In this document: piece by piece, positions 20,001 to 28,509 of the stretch
How positions within the stretch are numbered: the first letter of the stretch is position 1
Layout of the letters: every line of letters starts with the position of its first letter
Origin: Parapedobacter indicus
Lineage (GTDB): Bacteria; Bacteroidota; Bacteroidia; Sphingobacteriales; Sphingobacteriaceae
Reading direction: 5' to 3'
DNA length: 64,000 nt
Assembly (NCBI RefSeq): GCF_900113765.1
Contig: NZ_FOQO01000001.1
Location: 372,001-436,000 of the forward strand
The notes under the pieces: model-generated
Database searches by the model: none
What the model was told of the DNA's origin: nothing
Seen by the model: the letters and a program-made list of their open reading frames with translations, nothing else
Program-made: the position numbers and the translations under genes

Positions 20001-20135
20001 ATGAGTGGTTATAACCTGCTGACGTGGACGAATTATTCGCTGTACCAACAGGATCCGGAAGTTACCTCCAATACCGCAGGGGATGCGTATCAAAATCAGC
20101 GGGTAGTCAATTTAGGGATTCAAATCGGGCTGTAA
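17076..20135 (+). CDS. SusC/RagA family TonB-dependent transporter (copy 2)
   Basis: ATG 17076; signal peptide MKRSIYLLLVMVAAPCILVA-Q. Domain order is a carboxypeptidase-regulatory-like domain (VVSGIVKNAEGPLAGVTI, residues about 24-100), TonB box DINEVVVVGYG near residue 105, plug with YIRGVSSLNPDGNQPLIIVD and GIKGANGVLVVKTRRG, then a barrel of about 750 residues ending VVNLGIQIGL. Length (1019) is typical. Unlike copy 1 it has a standard TonB box. No SusD follows; an esterase gene is next, 48 bases downstream. The usual susC-then-susD order is therefore permuted in this part of the locus. Confidence 0.94.
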   Translation: MKRSIYLLLVMVAAPCILVAQTVVSGIVKNAEGPLAGVTISEKGSSHAAQSDQDGRFRISLSRGGNVLVFSSVGYITQERTVEASGELEVILQSNVQDINEVVVVGYGTTKKLTSTGALSSIKGADIRQIPTANVQNTLAGRLPGFVSVQRSGQPGRDASDFYIRGVSSLNPDGNQPLIIVDDIEYTYEQLSQINVNEIESISILKDASTTAVFGIKGANGVLVVKTRRGESGKPKINIRLESGAQSPVTRLKFLDAYESALLWNEAIANTAGDNTNQPFSPEALEHFRLGDAPYAYPDVNWYDRIFRPMSFQRNSNVDVTGGSESIKYFISGGAFSQDGNLYNFENNGDQVNNNYYYRRFNLRSNLDVQATKSLQLRLDFRANFNRINGPRAGNIVGEVFNFNKIRPWSAPFLNPNGSYAYAGDTQDLSPTINARLATAGYRLDRRNDLNILFGGTQDLDVITEGLSFSTRIAYASVESNGREQARDNLPAYKYFPETDSYQLKGGAPYVLSPYTLRAYQVDYNSRVNVQANFNYVKSFGEHQINSLLLYNRESYNTKGDLQSNFVNWIPQNFQGFTFRTGYNYNEKYLVDITAAYNGSDRFQADKRYGFFPAVSVGYNLAKESFIADKFDFIDLLKLRASYGVVGSDRVLGDRYLFQQVYNVGSGYSFGETHQGVGTISEGNLGNSNVTWEKQNSFDIGLDLSVLKNRFSLVVDYFHNVRYDQLVTSQSLPLNIGVGVSPTNIARVRNRGVEFELNYNDHIGAFNYNVKGVLTHFKNKVLFQDEPAPAFPWLRLTGHQVDQPLGYVFDGFYTEENLADSPKPAGGYEVQPGDLLYKDLNDDGVIDDFDRTAIGRPDVPNTSFGLTLGGSYKGFSFNVLLQGTTGYSFSVQGSGIEPFQSQFQPIHQQRWTPETASTARFPRLTTNPTTINSPSSYMSDFWLIDATYLRLKTVELGYQLPDRWLPFKMNNARLYMSGYNLLTWTNYSLYQQDPEVTSNTAGDAYQNQRVVNLGIQIGL

Positions 20136-20183
20136 TGAAATCGTTCGCTAATGAAATAGCTGTTTTATAAGTGTGTAACGGAA

Positions 20184-21662
20184 ATGAATATAGTAAGAAT
20201 TTTAATTTGTTACCTTTTTTTATTCCCAACCGGCAGTTTTGCTGCGGTGGTTGACAGTTTGCGCATAGCAGACGCGCTGCAAAGTAATATGGTGATCCAG
20301 CAAAACCGGCCGTTCAAGGTTTGGGGAAAGGCTGATCCGGGTGGAAAAGTTGGTATCCATGCCGATTGGCTCCCGGCTCCAACGGAAGTTTATGCGGATG
20401 CAAATGGCAATTTCATGGGGATCATTCCGGTGCCAAAAGTAGAAAAAGGCGACTTTACGCCACACCGTATGGGTGTCACTGCGGGCGACGAACAGGTTGA
20501 ATTGAGCAACCTGTTGATCGGCGACGTTTGGATTTGCAGTGGCCAATCCAACATGCAGTTTTCCGTCAGGGAGATGAAGGGCGCCGAACAGGTCATTTCC
20601 ACAGCCGATCAACCGCATATCCGGTTATTGAATGTCGCGCTTAATTTCAGCGAAACGCCCCTGGAAAATTTCAAGGGCAGCTGGCAAACCTGTTCTCCGG
20701 AGTCGGTTGCGGGATTCAGCGCGGTGGGGTATTCATTTGGTAAAAAGCTGCTTGACAACCTGAATATTCCCATCGGTTTGGTATTTACCGGGATTGGTGC
20801 GTCGAGTGTCCAAGCGTACATCCCGAAAGCGGATTTAGCGGCCGATACGATGCTCAACCGGGTGTATTTGCAACCGTATTTGGCGGATCCGAAATCAACC
20901 GAACCGGTAGATGGCGGCTTCTCGTTTGAAAAGGTCATGCGGCCTTATCTTTTATACAATGCCATGGTTCATCCGCTTATCAATCTTTCCATCAAAGGAG
21001 TTGTCTGGTACCAGGGCGAAGCCAACCACTTGGAAAGAGCAAGTTACGTGCGGGCGACCCAAACGATGATCAACAGTTGGCGACGGGACTTTTCACAGGG
21101 CCAGTTACCCTTTTATTATGTGCAGATAGCGCCATTTTTCCATGATAAAGAAGACCCTGCGCTTGCATTTGACGCTTATTTCAGGGAAGCACAGGAAAAA
21201 ATAGCCACCCTTAACAATACGTATATGGTAAGTACCCTGGACGTTGGCGAAGCCAGGGATCTGCATCCGAAAAACAAAAAGCCCGTTGGTGAACGGCTGG
21301 CTGCCGTTGCGCTCAACCGGGCATATAATCAGTTGGACGTGGTGTATCAGGGGCCCGTGGTAGACGAAGTGGAAGTTGCGGGTAGCACGGCGTATGTTTC
21401 CTTTAAACCCGAAACGCTGGGAACCGGCCTTCAAACAAACGACGGGCAATCGCCTCAATTTTTCTATGTGGCGGGAGATGACCGGGTTTTCTATCCCGCA
21501 AAAGCGCATATCGAGGGCAGCCGCATTGTCGTGGAAAGCAATAACGTAACCCGCATCGCCGCCGTGCGGTACGCCTTTTTTAACTATCCGGTAACGAATC
21601 TGGAAAACAAAGAGAGCTTTCCGGCCCTTCCTTTCCGGACCGATACGTGGGAAGAAGAATGA
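20184..21662 (+). CDS. Sialate O-acetylesterase-like SGNH hydrolase
   Basis: ATG 20184 with signal peptide MNIVRILICYLFLFPTGSFA. An N-terminal beta domain (DALQSNMVIQQNRPFKVWGK) is followed by the SASA/DUF303 esterase core. WICSGQSNMQFSVREM near residue 116 carries the nucleophile Ser, GVVWYQGEANH lies near residue 272, and ARDLHPKNKKPVGERLA near 355 carries the Asp/His pair. The family removes acetyl groups from sugars such as sialic acid, and relatives act on other acetylated glycans. No sialidase gene is present here, so deacetylation of mannan or another glycan is more plausible than sialate work. It ends 3 bases before the sigma factor gene. Confidence 0.85.
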   Translation: MNIVRILICYLFLFPTGSFAAVVDSLRIADALQSNMVIQQNRPFKVWGKADPGGKVGIHADWLPAPTEVYADANGNFMGIIPVPKVEKGDFTPHRMGVTAGDEQVELSNLLIGDVWICSGQSNMQFSVREMKGAEQVISTADQPHIRLLNVALNFSETPLENFKGSWQTCSPESVAGFSAVGYSFGKKLLDNLNIPIGLVFTGIGASSVQAYIPKADLAADTMLNRVYLQPYLADPKSTEPVDGGFSFEKVMRPYLLYNAMVHPLINLSIKGVVWYQGEANHLERASYVRATQTMINSWRRDFSQGQLPFYYVQIAPFFHDKEDPALAFDAYFREAQEKIATLNNTYMVSTLDVGEARDLHPKNKKPVGERLAAVALNRAYNQLDVVYQGPVVDEVEVAGSTAYVSFKPETLGTGLQTNDGQSPQFFYVAGDDRVFYPAKAHIEGSRIVVESNNVTRIAAVRYAFFNYPVTNLENKESFPALPFRTDTWEEE

Positions 21663-21665
21663 TCG

Positions 21666-22244
21666 ATGAATACGTTAGGTGCCAACGAAGAAGGAAAACT
21701 GCTGCACAGGTTGCGGAAAGGGGATCGGACGGCATTTGAGATTATTTACCGCGGATATGGCGAGCTTTTGTATAGCCATGCGGGTCGACACCTGGACGAT
21801 CAGGAAGAAGCGAAAGATATCATCCACGACGTCTTTTTTAATCTATGGCAAAATAGAGAAACGCTGCACATCCGGGAAAACCTGAAAGCATACCTCTATC
21901 AATCGGTCAGGAACCGGGTGATTAACCATCAACTCAAAAGCAGGCGGGCGGATAGGTACATTCGCTCGTTTCAGCATTTTCTCGAGAAAGGGCAGGCAGA
22001 TACGGATTTCCGGGTACGGGAAAGCATGCAGACCGAATTAATTGAACGGGAAATATCGTCGCTACCCAATAAAATGCGAACCGTTTTCGAGCTCAGCCGA
22101 AAGGAAGGTCTCTCGCATAAAGAAATTGCCAAGCAGCTCAACATAACCGAACAGAGTGTACGGAGCCATGTCAAAGGCGCCCTGAAAATTTTACGTGTCC
22201 GGTTAAGCATTGTTATTTTATTGGTCTCTATGATAGTGATTTAA
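21666..22244 (+). CDS. ECF RNA polymerase sigma factor (Bacteroidota FecI/RpoE type)
   Basis: 192 residues from ATG 21666. Region 2 is AFEIIYRGYGELLYSHAGRH with DIIHDVFFNLW; region 4 is LPNKMRTVFELSRKEGLSHK with EIAKQLNITEQSVRSHVKGA. It pairs with the FecR anti-sigma gene 81 bases downstream and the STN-domain SusC after that. This is the classic cell-surface signalling set: substrate bound by the SusC frees the sigma factor, which then transcribes the SusC/SusD genes. The last 13 residues (LSIVILLVSMIVI) are purely hydrophobic, which is odd for a cytoplasmic factor but seen in some family members as I recall. Confidence 0.92.
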   Translation: MNTLGANEEGKLLHRLRKGDRTAFEIIYRGYGELLYSHAGRHLDDQEEAKDIIHDVFFNLWQNRETLHIRENLKAYLYQSVRNRVINHQLKSRRADRYIRSFQHFLEKGQADTDFRVRESMQTELIEREISSLPNKMRTVFELSRKEGLSHKEIAKQLNITEQSVRSHVKGALKILRVRLSIVILLVSMIVI

Positions 22245-22310
22245 AAAAAATGATTCTTTATTTTACCCCCCAACATCCCGTTGGATTGTCTCCACCCAAT
22301 ATAAACCTTG

Positions 22311-22316
22311 AAGGAG
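22311..22316 (+). promoter_or_regulatory. Shine-Dalgarno-like site deciding the FecR start
   Basis: AAGGAG lies 9 bases before TTG 22326. No ATG occurs in frame near the conserved FecR N-terminus, so this site supports the TTG start. Strong Shine-Dalgarno sequences are uncommon in this phylum, which makes it worth recording. Confidence 0.5.
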
Positions 22317-22325
22317 ACAAGACAG

Positions 22326-23474
22326 TTGAAAGACAAGCAAGATCGTAAAGCCAAAGATATCCTACGCAGGTATGTAAAAGGCCGGTGTACCGACGAAGAG
22401 CGGGCATGGGTAGAAGAATGGTATCACGAAAGCGGCCATTCGACGGCTGAGTTGGATCCGGATTTGGCAGGAAAGCATCTTGCTGAAGTTTGGTCGGCGC
22501 TTGAGCACGAGACCGCGGGCCGGCGGGTTTTGTCCCTTCGGAAAATTGTGTCCATCGCGGCGACCCTGGTCGCGATACTGGGGGTCAGTAGCTGGTATGC
22601 CGGAAGGCATGCCGGTGGGAAGACCGAACCGACCGTAGCACACGCACAACAACCCATACAAGCCGGAAGGGACCAGGCGTTGCTCACCCTTGCAGATGGA
22701 CGTACCATTCATTTGGATAGCGTTGCCGTGGGAGATCACCTTGCAGGGGACGGAATCAGCCTCATGAAGACGGACAACGGGACGTTATCGTATAGCATAG
22801 CGGCAAATTCCGGCGATGAAGCCACCGGAAAGTACAACACGATATCGACACCCAAAGGCGGGCAATTCAAAATTATCTTACCCGATCATTCGGTCGTGTG
22901 GATCAACGCGGCTTCCTCGCTTCGGTTCCCCGTTGCCTTTACCGGAGCAACGCGAATGGTGGAATTGGAAGGAGAAGGATATTTTGAAGTGGAACACGAT
23001 GATACCAAGCCGTTCATTGTCGTTTCCGGAAATCAGCGGACAATTGTTAAAGGTACCAAGTTCAACCTAACGGCCTACCCCGACGATCCGCGTCAGGTGA
23101 CCACGCTGTTGGAAGGATCTGTACTGGTGAAAACCGGAGAAAGCCAATTACGTGGGGATGAGGTTTTGCTTCATCCCAATGAGCAGGCGGTTCTGCACAA
23201 CGAACGCATCACCACATCCAGAATCGATGCCCTGGCGGCCATCGCCTGGAAAAACGGCAAGTTCGTGTACAACAATACGCCGCTGGAGGCCATCATGAAA
23301 CAGCTCGCGCGGTGGTACGATGTCGAAATCGTCTACCGGGAAGCGGTCAAGGAAATTACGTTTACCGGTTCGATATCACGGTTTGAAAACATCGAGGATG
23401 TTTTACGCAAGATTTCCCTTACGGAAAGTGTACGATTTGAAATCAACGAAAGGAGGATTATGGTACGACATTAA
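22326..23474 (+). CDS. FecR family anti-sigma factor
   Basis: I start at TTG 22326 (MKDKQDRKAKDILRRYVKGR), which has AAGGAG 9 bases upstream; TTG 22308 is an alternative that adds six residues. The N-terminal cytoplasmic domain (residues about 1-75) binds the sigma factor. A membrane span follows near residue 78 (IVSIAATLVAILGVSSWYAG), then a periplasmic FecR domain with TPKGGQFKIILPDHSVVWIN and ELEGEGYFEVEHD. The C-terminal part (NTPLEAIMKQLARWYDVEIV) is an STN-like fold that contacts the transporter's own STN domain. It sits between the ECF sigma gene and the STN-SusC gene, so it should relay transporter occupancy to that sigma factor. Confidence 0.93.
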   Translation: MKDKQDRKAKDILRRYVKGRCTDEERAWVEEWYHESGHSTAELDPDLAGKHLAEVWSALEHETAGRRVLSLRKIVSIAATLVAILGVSSWYAGRHAGGKTEPTVAHAQQPIQAGRDQALLTLADGRTIHLDSVAVGDHLAGDGISLMKTDNGTLSYSIAANSGDEATGKYNTISTPKGGQFKIILPDHSVVWINAASSLRFPVAFTGATRMVELEGEGYFEVEHDDTKPFIVVSGNQRTIVKGTKFNLTAYPDDPRQVTTLLEGSVLVKTGESQLRGDEVLLHPNEQAVLHNERITTSRIDALAAIAWKNGKFVYNNTPLEAIMKQLARWYDVEIVYREAVKEITFTGSISRFENIEDVLRKISLTESVRFEINERRIMVRH

Positions 23475-23616
23475 GGGCCTGTTTGCTGTACCTTTTCAAA
23501 AAAAGCCGGATTCCGATTGCGGCGGAGCCCGGCATATCATCAAGGCACGGTTAGCTGAACAAACTATACAATGGATCTATATAATTTACATTTAACCCCT
23601 TAACTGATTCAAAGAT

Positions 23617-26600
23617 ATGAATTTTTACCATCAAGCGATTGGATGGTTAGCCTGTATCCATCCAACGGCTGCAAAAAGGATCATTATGAGAATTAACCTC
23701 GTGTCATTAGCGCTGCTTGTCGGGATGCTGCAATTGCAAGCGTATGACCTAAAGGCACAGAAACTGACACTGAATGTCAATCAGTTACCTTTGGAAAGTG
23801 TACTCAGGGAAATAGCGAGGCAAACCGCCTACGACTTCCTGTATAATGCCCAACAGTTAAAAAACAACGCGGTACCGGTCTCCATCAACGGAAGTAACAT
23901 TCCGCTGGATGAAATGCTGGTCAGGATTTTTGAAAAACAACCCCGTTTAGGGTACGTCATCGATCAGAAAACCGTGGTGATCAAGCCCAAAAAAGAAGCC
24001 GCTCAGCCGGCGGAACCCACTGTCGTACAGCAGCGGACCGTCAGCGGCCGCGTAACGGACGAAATGGGAACCCCGTTGACGGGCGTCAGTATCCTCGTAA
24101 AAGGCAGCGGACGGGGAACCAGTACTTCCGAAGCGGGAACGTATTCGATCGACGTCGGTGAATCCGACCAGACGCTGGTGTTTTCCTACATCGGGTATGC
24201 CGAGCAGGAGGTACCCATCGCCGGAAAGCGCGAAGCGAATGTGGTGCTGCAAGCACAAAGCAGCGACCTGGAAGAAGTGGTGGTGGTAGGTTACGGAACC
24301 ATGTTGAAGCAGAACCTATCAACGGCGGTGAGTACGATCGATGCTTCGAAGCTGACGGAGCGGCCTACGACCTCCAATGTATTGCAGGGCATGGCGGGAA
24401 AGATCCCGGGGGTGAGCATCAGCCTCAATTCCGGGGCACCGGGCGGAAGCCCGGCCATCAAAATCCGCGGTACCGGCTCGTTAAACTCCGATAACGAACC
24501 GCTGTATGTGGTCGATGGGGTCGTGGGGGTAAACCCGGATGTGGTGGATCCCAATGTGATCAAGTCCATCGATGTATTGAAAGATGCCACTTCCTCGGCC
24601 ATCTATGGATCGAGAGGGGCCAACGGTGTCGTGGTCATCACCACAAAGGAAGGTCGGAAGAATGGCACGACGATCTCCTACAATACCGCCGTGTCGGCGG
24701 CAACGCTGGCCCGTGAAGTGGATGTATTGGATGCTTATGAAAGTTTGGAAGTCTTCAAACGGGCTTATGAGTACGCCCCGGGACGGATTGCGCCTCATTT
24801 GGATCCGGATAACGATTTTGCGCGGAAAGATGATCTGTTCAACCCCGATGGTACGCCCAAATATAATACCAATTGGCAGAAAGTCACCACCCGCACAGCG
24901 ATGCCCCACCAGCATTCGCTGACATTTTCGGGCGGAACCGATAAACTGACCGTGGCGGCCAATGTTTCGTACCGCGACAACCAAGGGATTATGCGCAACA
25001 CCTACGAAAAGCAACTGAATGGTTTTGTAAACCTGAACTGGGACGTGAAGGAGTGGTTTCACCTGCAGGCGGTTGTCAATTTAGGAAGCAACAACGGCCG
25101 CAATTCTGAAAACAGTATTTCCCGGTACATGCTGGAATACCTGCCTTTCCTGCCGGTACGGTATCCCGATGGCACCTATTCCCGGAAAGGGGACTATCCG
25201 GGCGCTGAGGATGCCGAGAATCCGGTGAAGATATTGGATCAGCGCGAATCCTATTCGAAAAAGCAATACAACCTGACCAACCTCATCGGCACATTCAAGA
25301 TATCGCCGAAACTGAAATTAACAACCAGTTTCAGCAAGCAGGAGGGGGCCGACATGACATCGTTCTACGCCCCGAGTACGCTGTGGGGATATGGCAGCAC
25401 CCAAAACGGACGGGCAGAACGGGGGCATACGGTTCATAATTCGTGGACCAACGAAGACTACCTGACTTACGATGATCAATGGGGAAATCACAACCTGAAT
25501 GTGGTCGGCGGGGTTAGCTGGTACTACGACCAAAGTACGTTTTCCAACGTCGGTACCGAAAATTTCTTCGATGATTTCTTTAAATATTACAACCTGGGGG
25601 TAGGAACGGTGCGTTCCATGGCTGGGTCAGGATACGACGATAGCAAGATGAACTCGTACTATGCCCGGGCCAACTACAATTACGACAACCGGTATATTGT
25701 TGGCGCTTCCTTCCGGTACGACGGGTCGTCGCGATTCGGGGCCAATAACAAATACGGGTTTTTCCCTTCCTTTTCTGCGGCATGGCTGCTTTCTAACGAA
25801 GAATTTTTCTCGTCCATTAAACCCACCGTTGAAAACCTGAAACTCCGCATGAGCTACGGGATCGTGGGCAATGCCGGGATCGGCAACTATTCAACCATGG
25901 CCCGGTATGGAAATTCCCTGTTGCCGTTCAACAAAGATCTCCATACCGTCGTCACCTTGCAGGAGATGAGCAACCCGGATTTGAAGTGGGAACGTTCTAA
26001 CCAATTCGACGCGGGATTGGACGTTTCGATGTTCAACGGGCGTATCGAATTTGTGGCCGATTTTTATAATAAAATTACATCAGACCTGCTGTACCGGCTG
26101 CAACTGCCTTCGACCACCGGATATGAATCGTCCATGACCAACCTGGGAAAAATCCGTAACCGCGGACTCGAGTTGGGCCTGACGACGCGCAATATCCAAA
26201 CGCCCGATTTCTTATGGACTACCTCGGTTAACTATTCGATGAACCGGTCGATGGTGATCGATATCGACGGCAACATCATCGGTAAATGGGGCGGGCGTAT
26301 TGTGGAAGGGCGTCCGCTGAACCAGTTTTATGGATATGTGCGTTTGGGAACCTGGGGCGTCGATGAGGCGGCAGAAGCCGCCAAGTACAATAAAAAGCCC
26401 GGTGATCTGAAATATTTAGACAGAAATGGAAACGGGCAGAAGGATGGCGACGACCAGGATTTTCTGGGCAGTGGTACCCCGAAATTTGAAATGAACCTGG
26501 CCAACAACATTTCATACAAAGGGTTTACGTTCTTGTTTGATCTGCATGCCCTATATGGGAATCAGGTCATCAATTTTACCCGTCAATTGATGGAAAACCG

Positions 26601-26979
26601 GGTGACGTTCTCGAATTCCTATGGCGGTATTTTGGAGAATGCATGGACACCGGATCATCAAAATGCGATGGTTGCCAGCCTGCGTTTGCCGGGCGATGGC
26701 TATGAAAACGATGTGGATTCCCACAGTGCCGAACCCGGTTCGTTCCTGCGGGTACGAAATGTAGGGCTGCGGTATGATTTTGAGAACGACATCCTGAACA
26801 AGTGGCGTATCCAAACCCTGTCGCTGGGTCTGAACGTGGAAAACGCACTCCTGTTTACGAAGTACAGCGGCGGCGATCCCGAAGTAACGAGTTACGACCC
26901 GGTGTTTGAACAGGGCGTAGACTTTTACACGTATCCCAAACCACGCACGTACTCCTTTACATTGGGGGTCAGTTTTTAA
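23617..26979 (+). CDS. SusC/RagA family TonB-dependent transporter with STN signalling domain
   Basis: 1120 residues from ATG 23617; an internal ATG at 23686 would also leave a signal peptide (LVSLALLVGMLQLQAYDLKA). Domains in order: STN (LTLNVNQLPLESVLREIARQ, about residues 46-120), carboxypeptidase-regulatory-like (VSGRVTDEMGTPLTGVSILV, about 143-215), TonB box DLEEVVVVGYG near 217, plug with AIYGSRGANGVVVITT, and a barrel ending YSFTLGVSF. The extra STN domain is what separates signalling transporters from plain SusC proteins, and fits the adjacent ECF sigma and FecR genes. The partner SusD gene follows after 30 bases. Confidence 0.95.
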   Translation: MNFYHQAIGWLACIHPTAAKRIIMRINLVSLALLVGMLQLQAYDLKAQKLTLNVNQLPLESVLREIARQTAYDFLYNAQQLKNNAVPVSINGSNIPLDEMLVRIFEKQPRLGYVIDQKTVVIKPKKEAAQPAEPTVVQQRTVSGRVTDEMGTPLTGVSILVKGSGRGTSTSEAGTYSIDVGESDQTLVFSYIGYAEQEVPIAGKREANVVLQAQSSDLEEVVVVGYGTMLKQNLSTAVSTIDASKLTERPTTSNVLQGMAGKIPGVSISLNSGAPGGSPAIKIRGTGSLNSDNEPLYVVDGVVGVNPDVVDPNVIKSIDVLKDATSSAIYGSRGANGVVVITTKEGRKNGTTISYNTAVSAATLAREVDVLDAYESLEVFKRAYEYAPGRIAPHLDPDNDFARKDDLFNPDGTPKYNTNWQKVTTRTAMPHQHSLTFSGGTDKLTVAANVSYRDNQGIMRNTYEKQLNGFVNLNWDVKEWFHLQAVVNLGSNNGRNSENSISRYMLEYLPFLPVRYPDGTYSRKGDYPGAEDAENPVKILDQRESYSKKQYNLTNLIGTFKISPKLKLTTSFSKQEGADMTSFYAPSTLWGYGSTQNGRAERGHTVHNSWTNEDYLTYDDQWGNHNLNVVGGVSWYYDQSTFSNVGTENFFDDFFKYYNLGVGTVRSMAGSGYDDSKMNSYYARANYNYDNRYIVGASFRYDGSSRFGANNKYGFFPSFSAAWLLSNEEFFSSIKPTVENLKLRMSYGIVGNAGIGNYSTMARYGNSLLPFNKDLHTVVTLQEMSNPDLKWERSNQFDAGLDVSMFNGRIEFVADFYNKITSDLLYRLQLPSTTGYESSMTNLGKIRNRGLELGLTTRNIQTPDFLWTTSVNYSMNRSMVIDIDGNIIGKWGGRIVEGRPLNQFYGYVRLGTWGVDEAAEAAKYNKKPGDLKYLDRNGNGQKDGDDQDFLGSGTPKFEMNLANNISYKGFTFLFDLHALYGNQVINFTRQLMENRVTFSNSYGGILENAWTPDHQNAMVASLRLPGDGYENDVDSHSAEPGSFLRVRNVGLRYDFENDILNKWRIQTLSLGLNVENALLFTKYSGGDPEVTSYDPVFEQGVDFYTYPKPRTYSFTLGVSF

Positions 26980-27009
26980 CGGAAGGTTTAATTTCAATTG
27001 TAAAAGAAC

Positions 27010-28509
27010 ATGAAGAAGATCATATTTCGAATAACCGGTTTACTCATCTGGTCTGTCGCAATGGTATCCTGTAGTGAGTTTTTGGAAGAAAAGCCAAAGA
27101 CATTTCTGAGCCCTTCGCAATATTATACATCCGAAAACCAGATACAAGCCGCGGTGGAGGGAACGTACGAAGGCCTTTCCCGATTGTTGGGATCCGACCT
27201 GGAAATCGCCACCGTCCGCCTGTTTAACCTGGAATACATCGTCGGAAACAGTTACCGTCCGCGCTCCGCCGGAAGTCAGGAAAACCAGTTTTTGCTGCTG
27301 TCGGGAATGGATGAAAATAACAGCATTCTCCGGGAGATGTGGCGTGCCGTTTATTTTCCGGTAGAAAATTGCAACAGCGTCATCGAAAATGTCGAAGCAA
27401 CCGATATCATCAACGACGCCACAAAAAACCGGTATCTGGGACAGGTATACTTTTTACGGGCATATTACTACTTTATGGGCGTACAGCTGTTTGGCGATAT
27501 CCCATTGAAAATTGAGCCCACCCGGGATCTGGCCGATGTCCACATCCCGAAGACGCCCAAAGCGGAGATCTATAACCAGATTGTTTCCGACTTGCAGCAG
27601 GCAGAAGCATCGGGTCTGCCGTGGACAGACGATGGCGGCTATGTGAATATGGGGGCCGTCAAAACGTTGTTGGCCAAGGTATACCTTACCATGGCGGGAT
27701 ACCCCCTTCAAGCCGGAAACGAATATTACCAAAAAGCGTACGAAACGTCAAAAGAGGTCATTGAAAGTGGACAGTTCCGTCTTTTTGACAACTACCAGGA
27801 TCTTCGGGCCATCAACAACGAAAACCGCGGTGAGCACATTTTCATGATCCAGCGGGAAGCCCAAAATGCCGGATCGCCTTTCCATTTCGGTCTGATGCCT
27901 TACCCCGAGGCCCCCATCTCCGTCAATCCGAGCTTTGGTGGTGGAATGGCGCCGCTGAAGGTTTTTTATGACAGCTATGACGATGGCGACCGCCGGAAAG
28001 CGGAGCAGGCGTTCTTCTACACAAAGCGCCCGAAAAGCGGCGATCCGTCGACTACTATTTCATTGAACACACCGTACCTCAATAAATATTGGGACGATGA
28101 AGCGGAGAAAACTTCGAAAAGTGGAGCGAACATTCCGATTTACCGTTATGCGGACGTACTTTTGCTATGTGCGGAAGCCAAAGCCCTGGCCGATGGGGGG
28201 ACCACCAGCGATGCGGCAGCGGTGGATGCGTATTACGCCGTAAACCACCGGGCCTTTCCGGCAGCAACCCGGCCATCGTCGGTTACGGCAGATGGGGTTT
28301 TGAAAGAACGGTTCCTCGAGCTATGTTTTGAATTCCAAAACTGGTATGATATGCTGCGGACCCACAAAACCTATGATCCTGCGAGCAGAAGCATCGTCGA
28401 CTTGTTGGGGTACAAGGCACCGAACCATGAATTTCCGTTTAAGGAATCGGATCTGATCTTCCCGGTTCCCCTGCGGGAGAAGGAATTGAATCCGCTATTA
28501 GAAGAATAA
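27010..28509 (+). CDS. SusD/RagB family glycan-binding lipoprotein (copy 3)
   Basis: ATG 27010; N-terminus MKKIIFRITGLLIWSVAMVS with lipobox Cys, then EFLEEKPKTFLSPSQYY, a typical SusD start. The helix RAYYYFMGVQLFGDIPL lies near residue 152 and the C-terminal RFLELCFEFQNWYDMLRTHK near 435. At 499 residues it is shorter than the other two SusD proteins and clearly of a different branch. It is the partner of the STN-type SusC just upstream. The GH38-like gene starts on the base after its stop codon, so the two are co-transcribed. Confidence 0.94.
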   Translation: MKKIIFRITGLLIWSVAMVSCSEFLEEKPKTFLSPSQYYTSENQIQAAVEGTYEGLSRLLGSDLEIATVRLFNLEYIVGNSYRPRSAGSQENQFLLLSGMDENNSILREMWRAVYFPVENCNSVIENVEATDIINDATKNRYLGQVYFLRAYYYFMGVQLFGDIPLKIEPTRDLADVHIPKTPKAEIYNQIVSDLQQAEASGLPWTDDGGYVNMGAVKTLLAKVYLTMAGYPLQAGNEYYQKAYETSKEVIESGQFRLFDNYQDLRAINNENRGEHIFMIQREAQNAGSPFHFGLMPYPEAPISVNPSFGGGMAPLKVFYDSYDDGDRRKAEQAFFYTKRPKSGDPSTTISLNTPYLNKYWDDEAEKTSKSGANIPIYRYADVLLLCAEAKALADGGTTSDAAAVDAYYAVNHRAFPAATRPSSVTADGVLKERFLELCFEFQNWYDMLRTHKTYDPASRSIVDLLGYKAPNHEFPFKESDLIFPVPLREKELNPLLEE

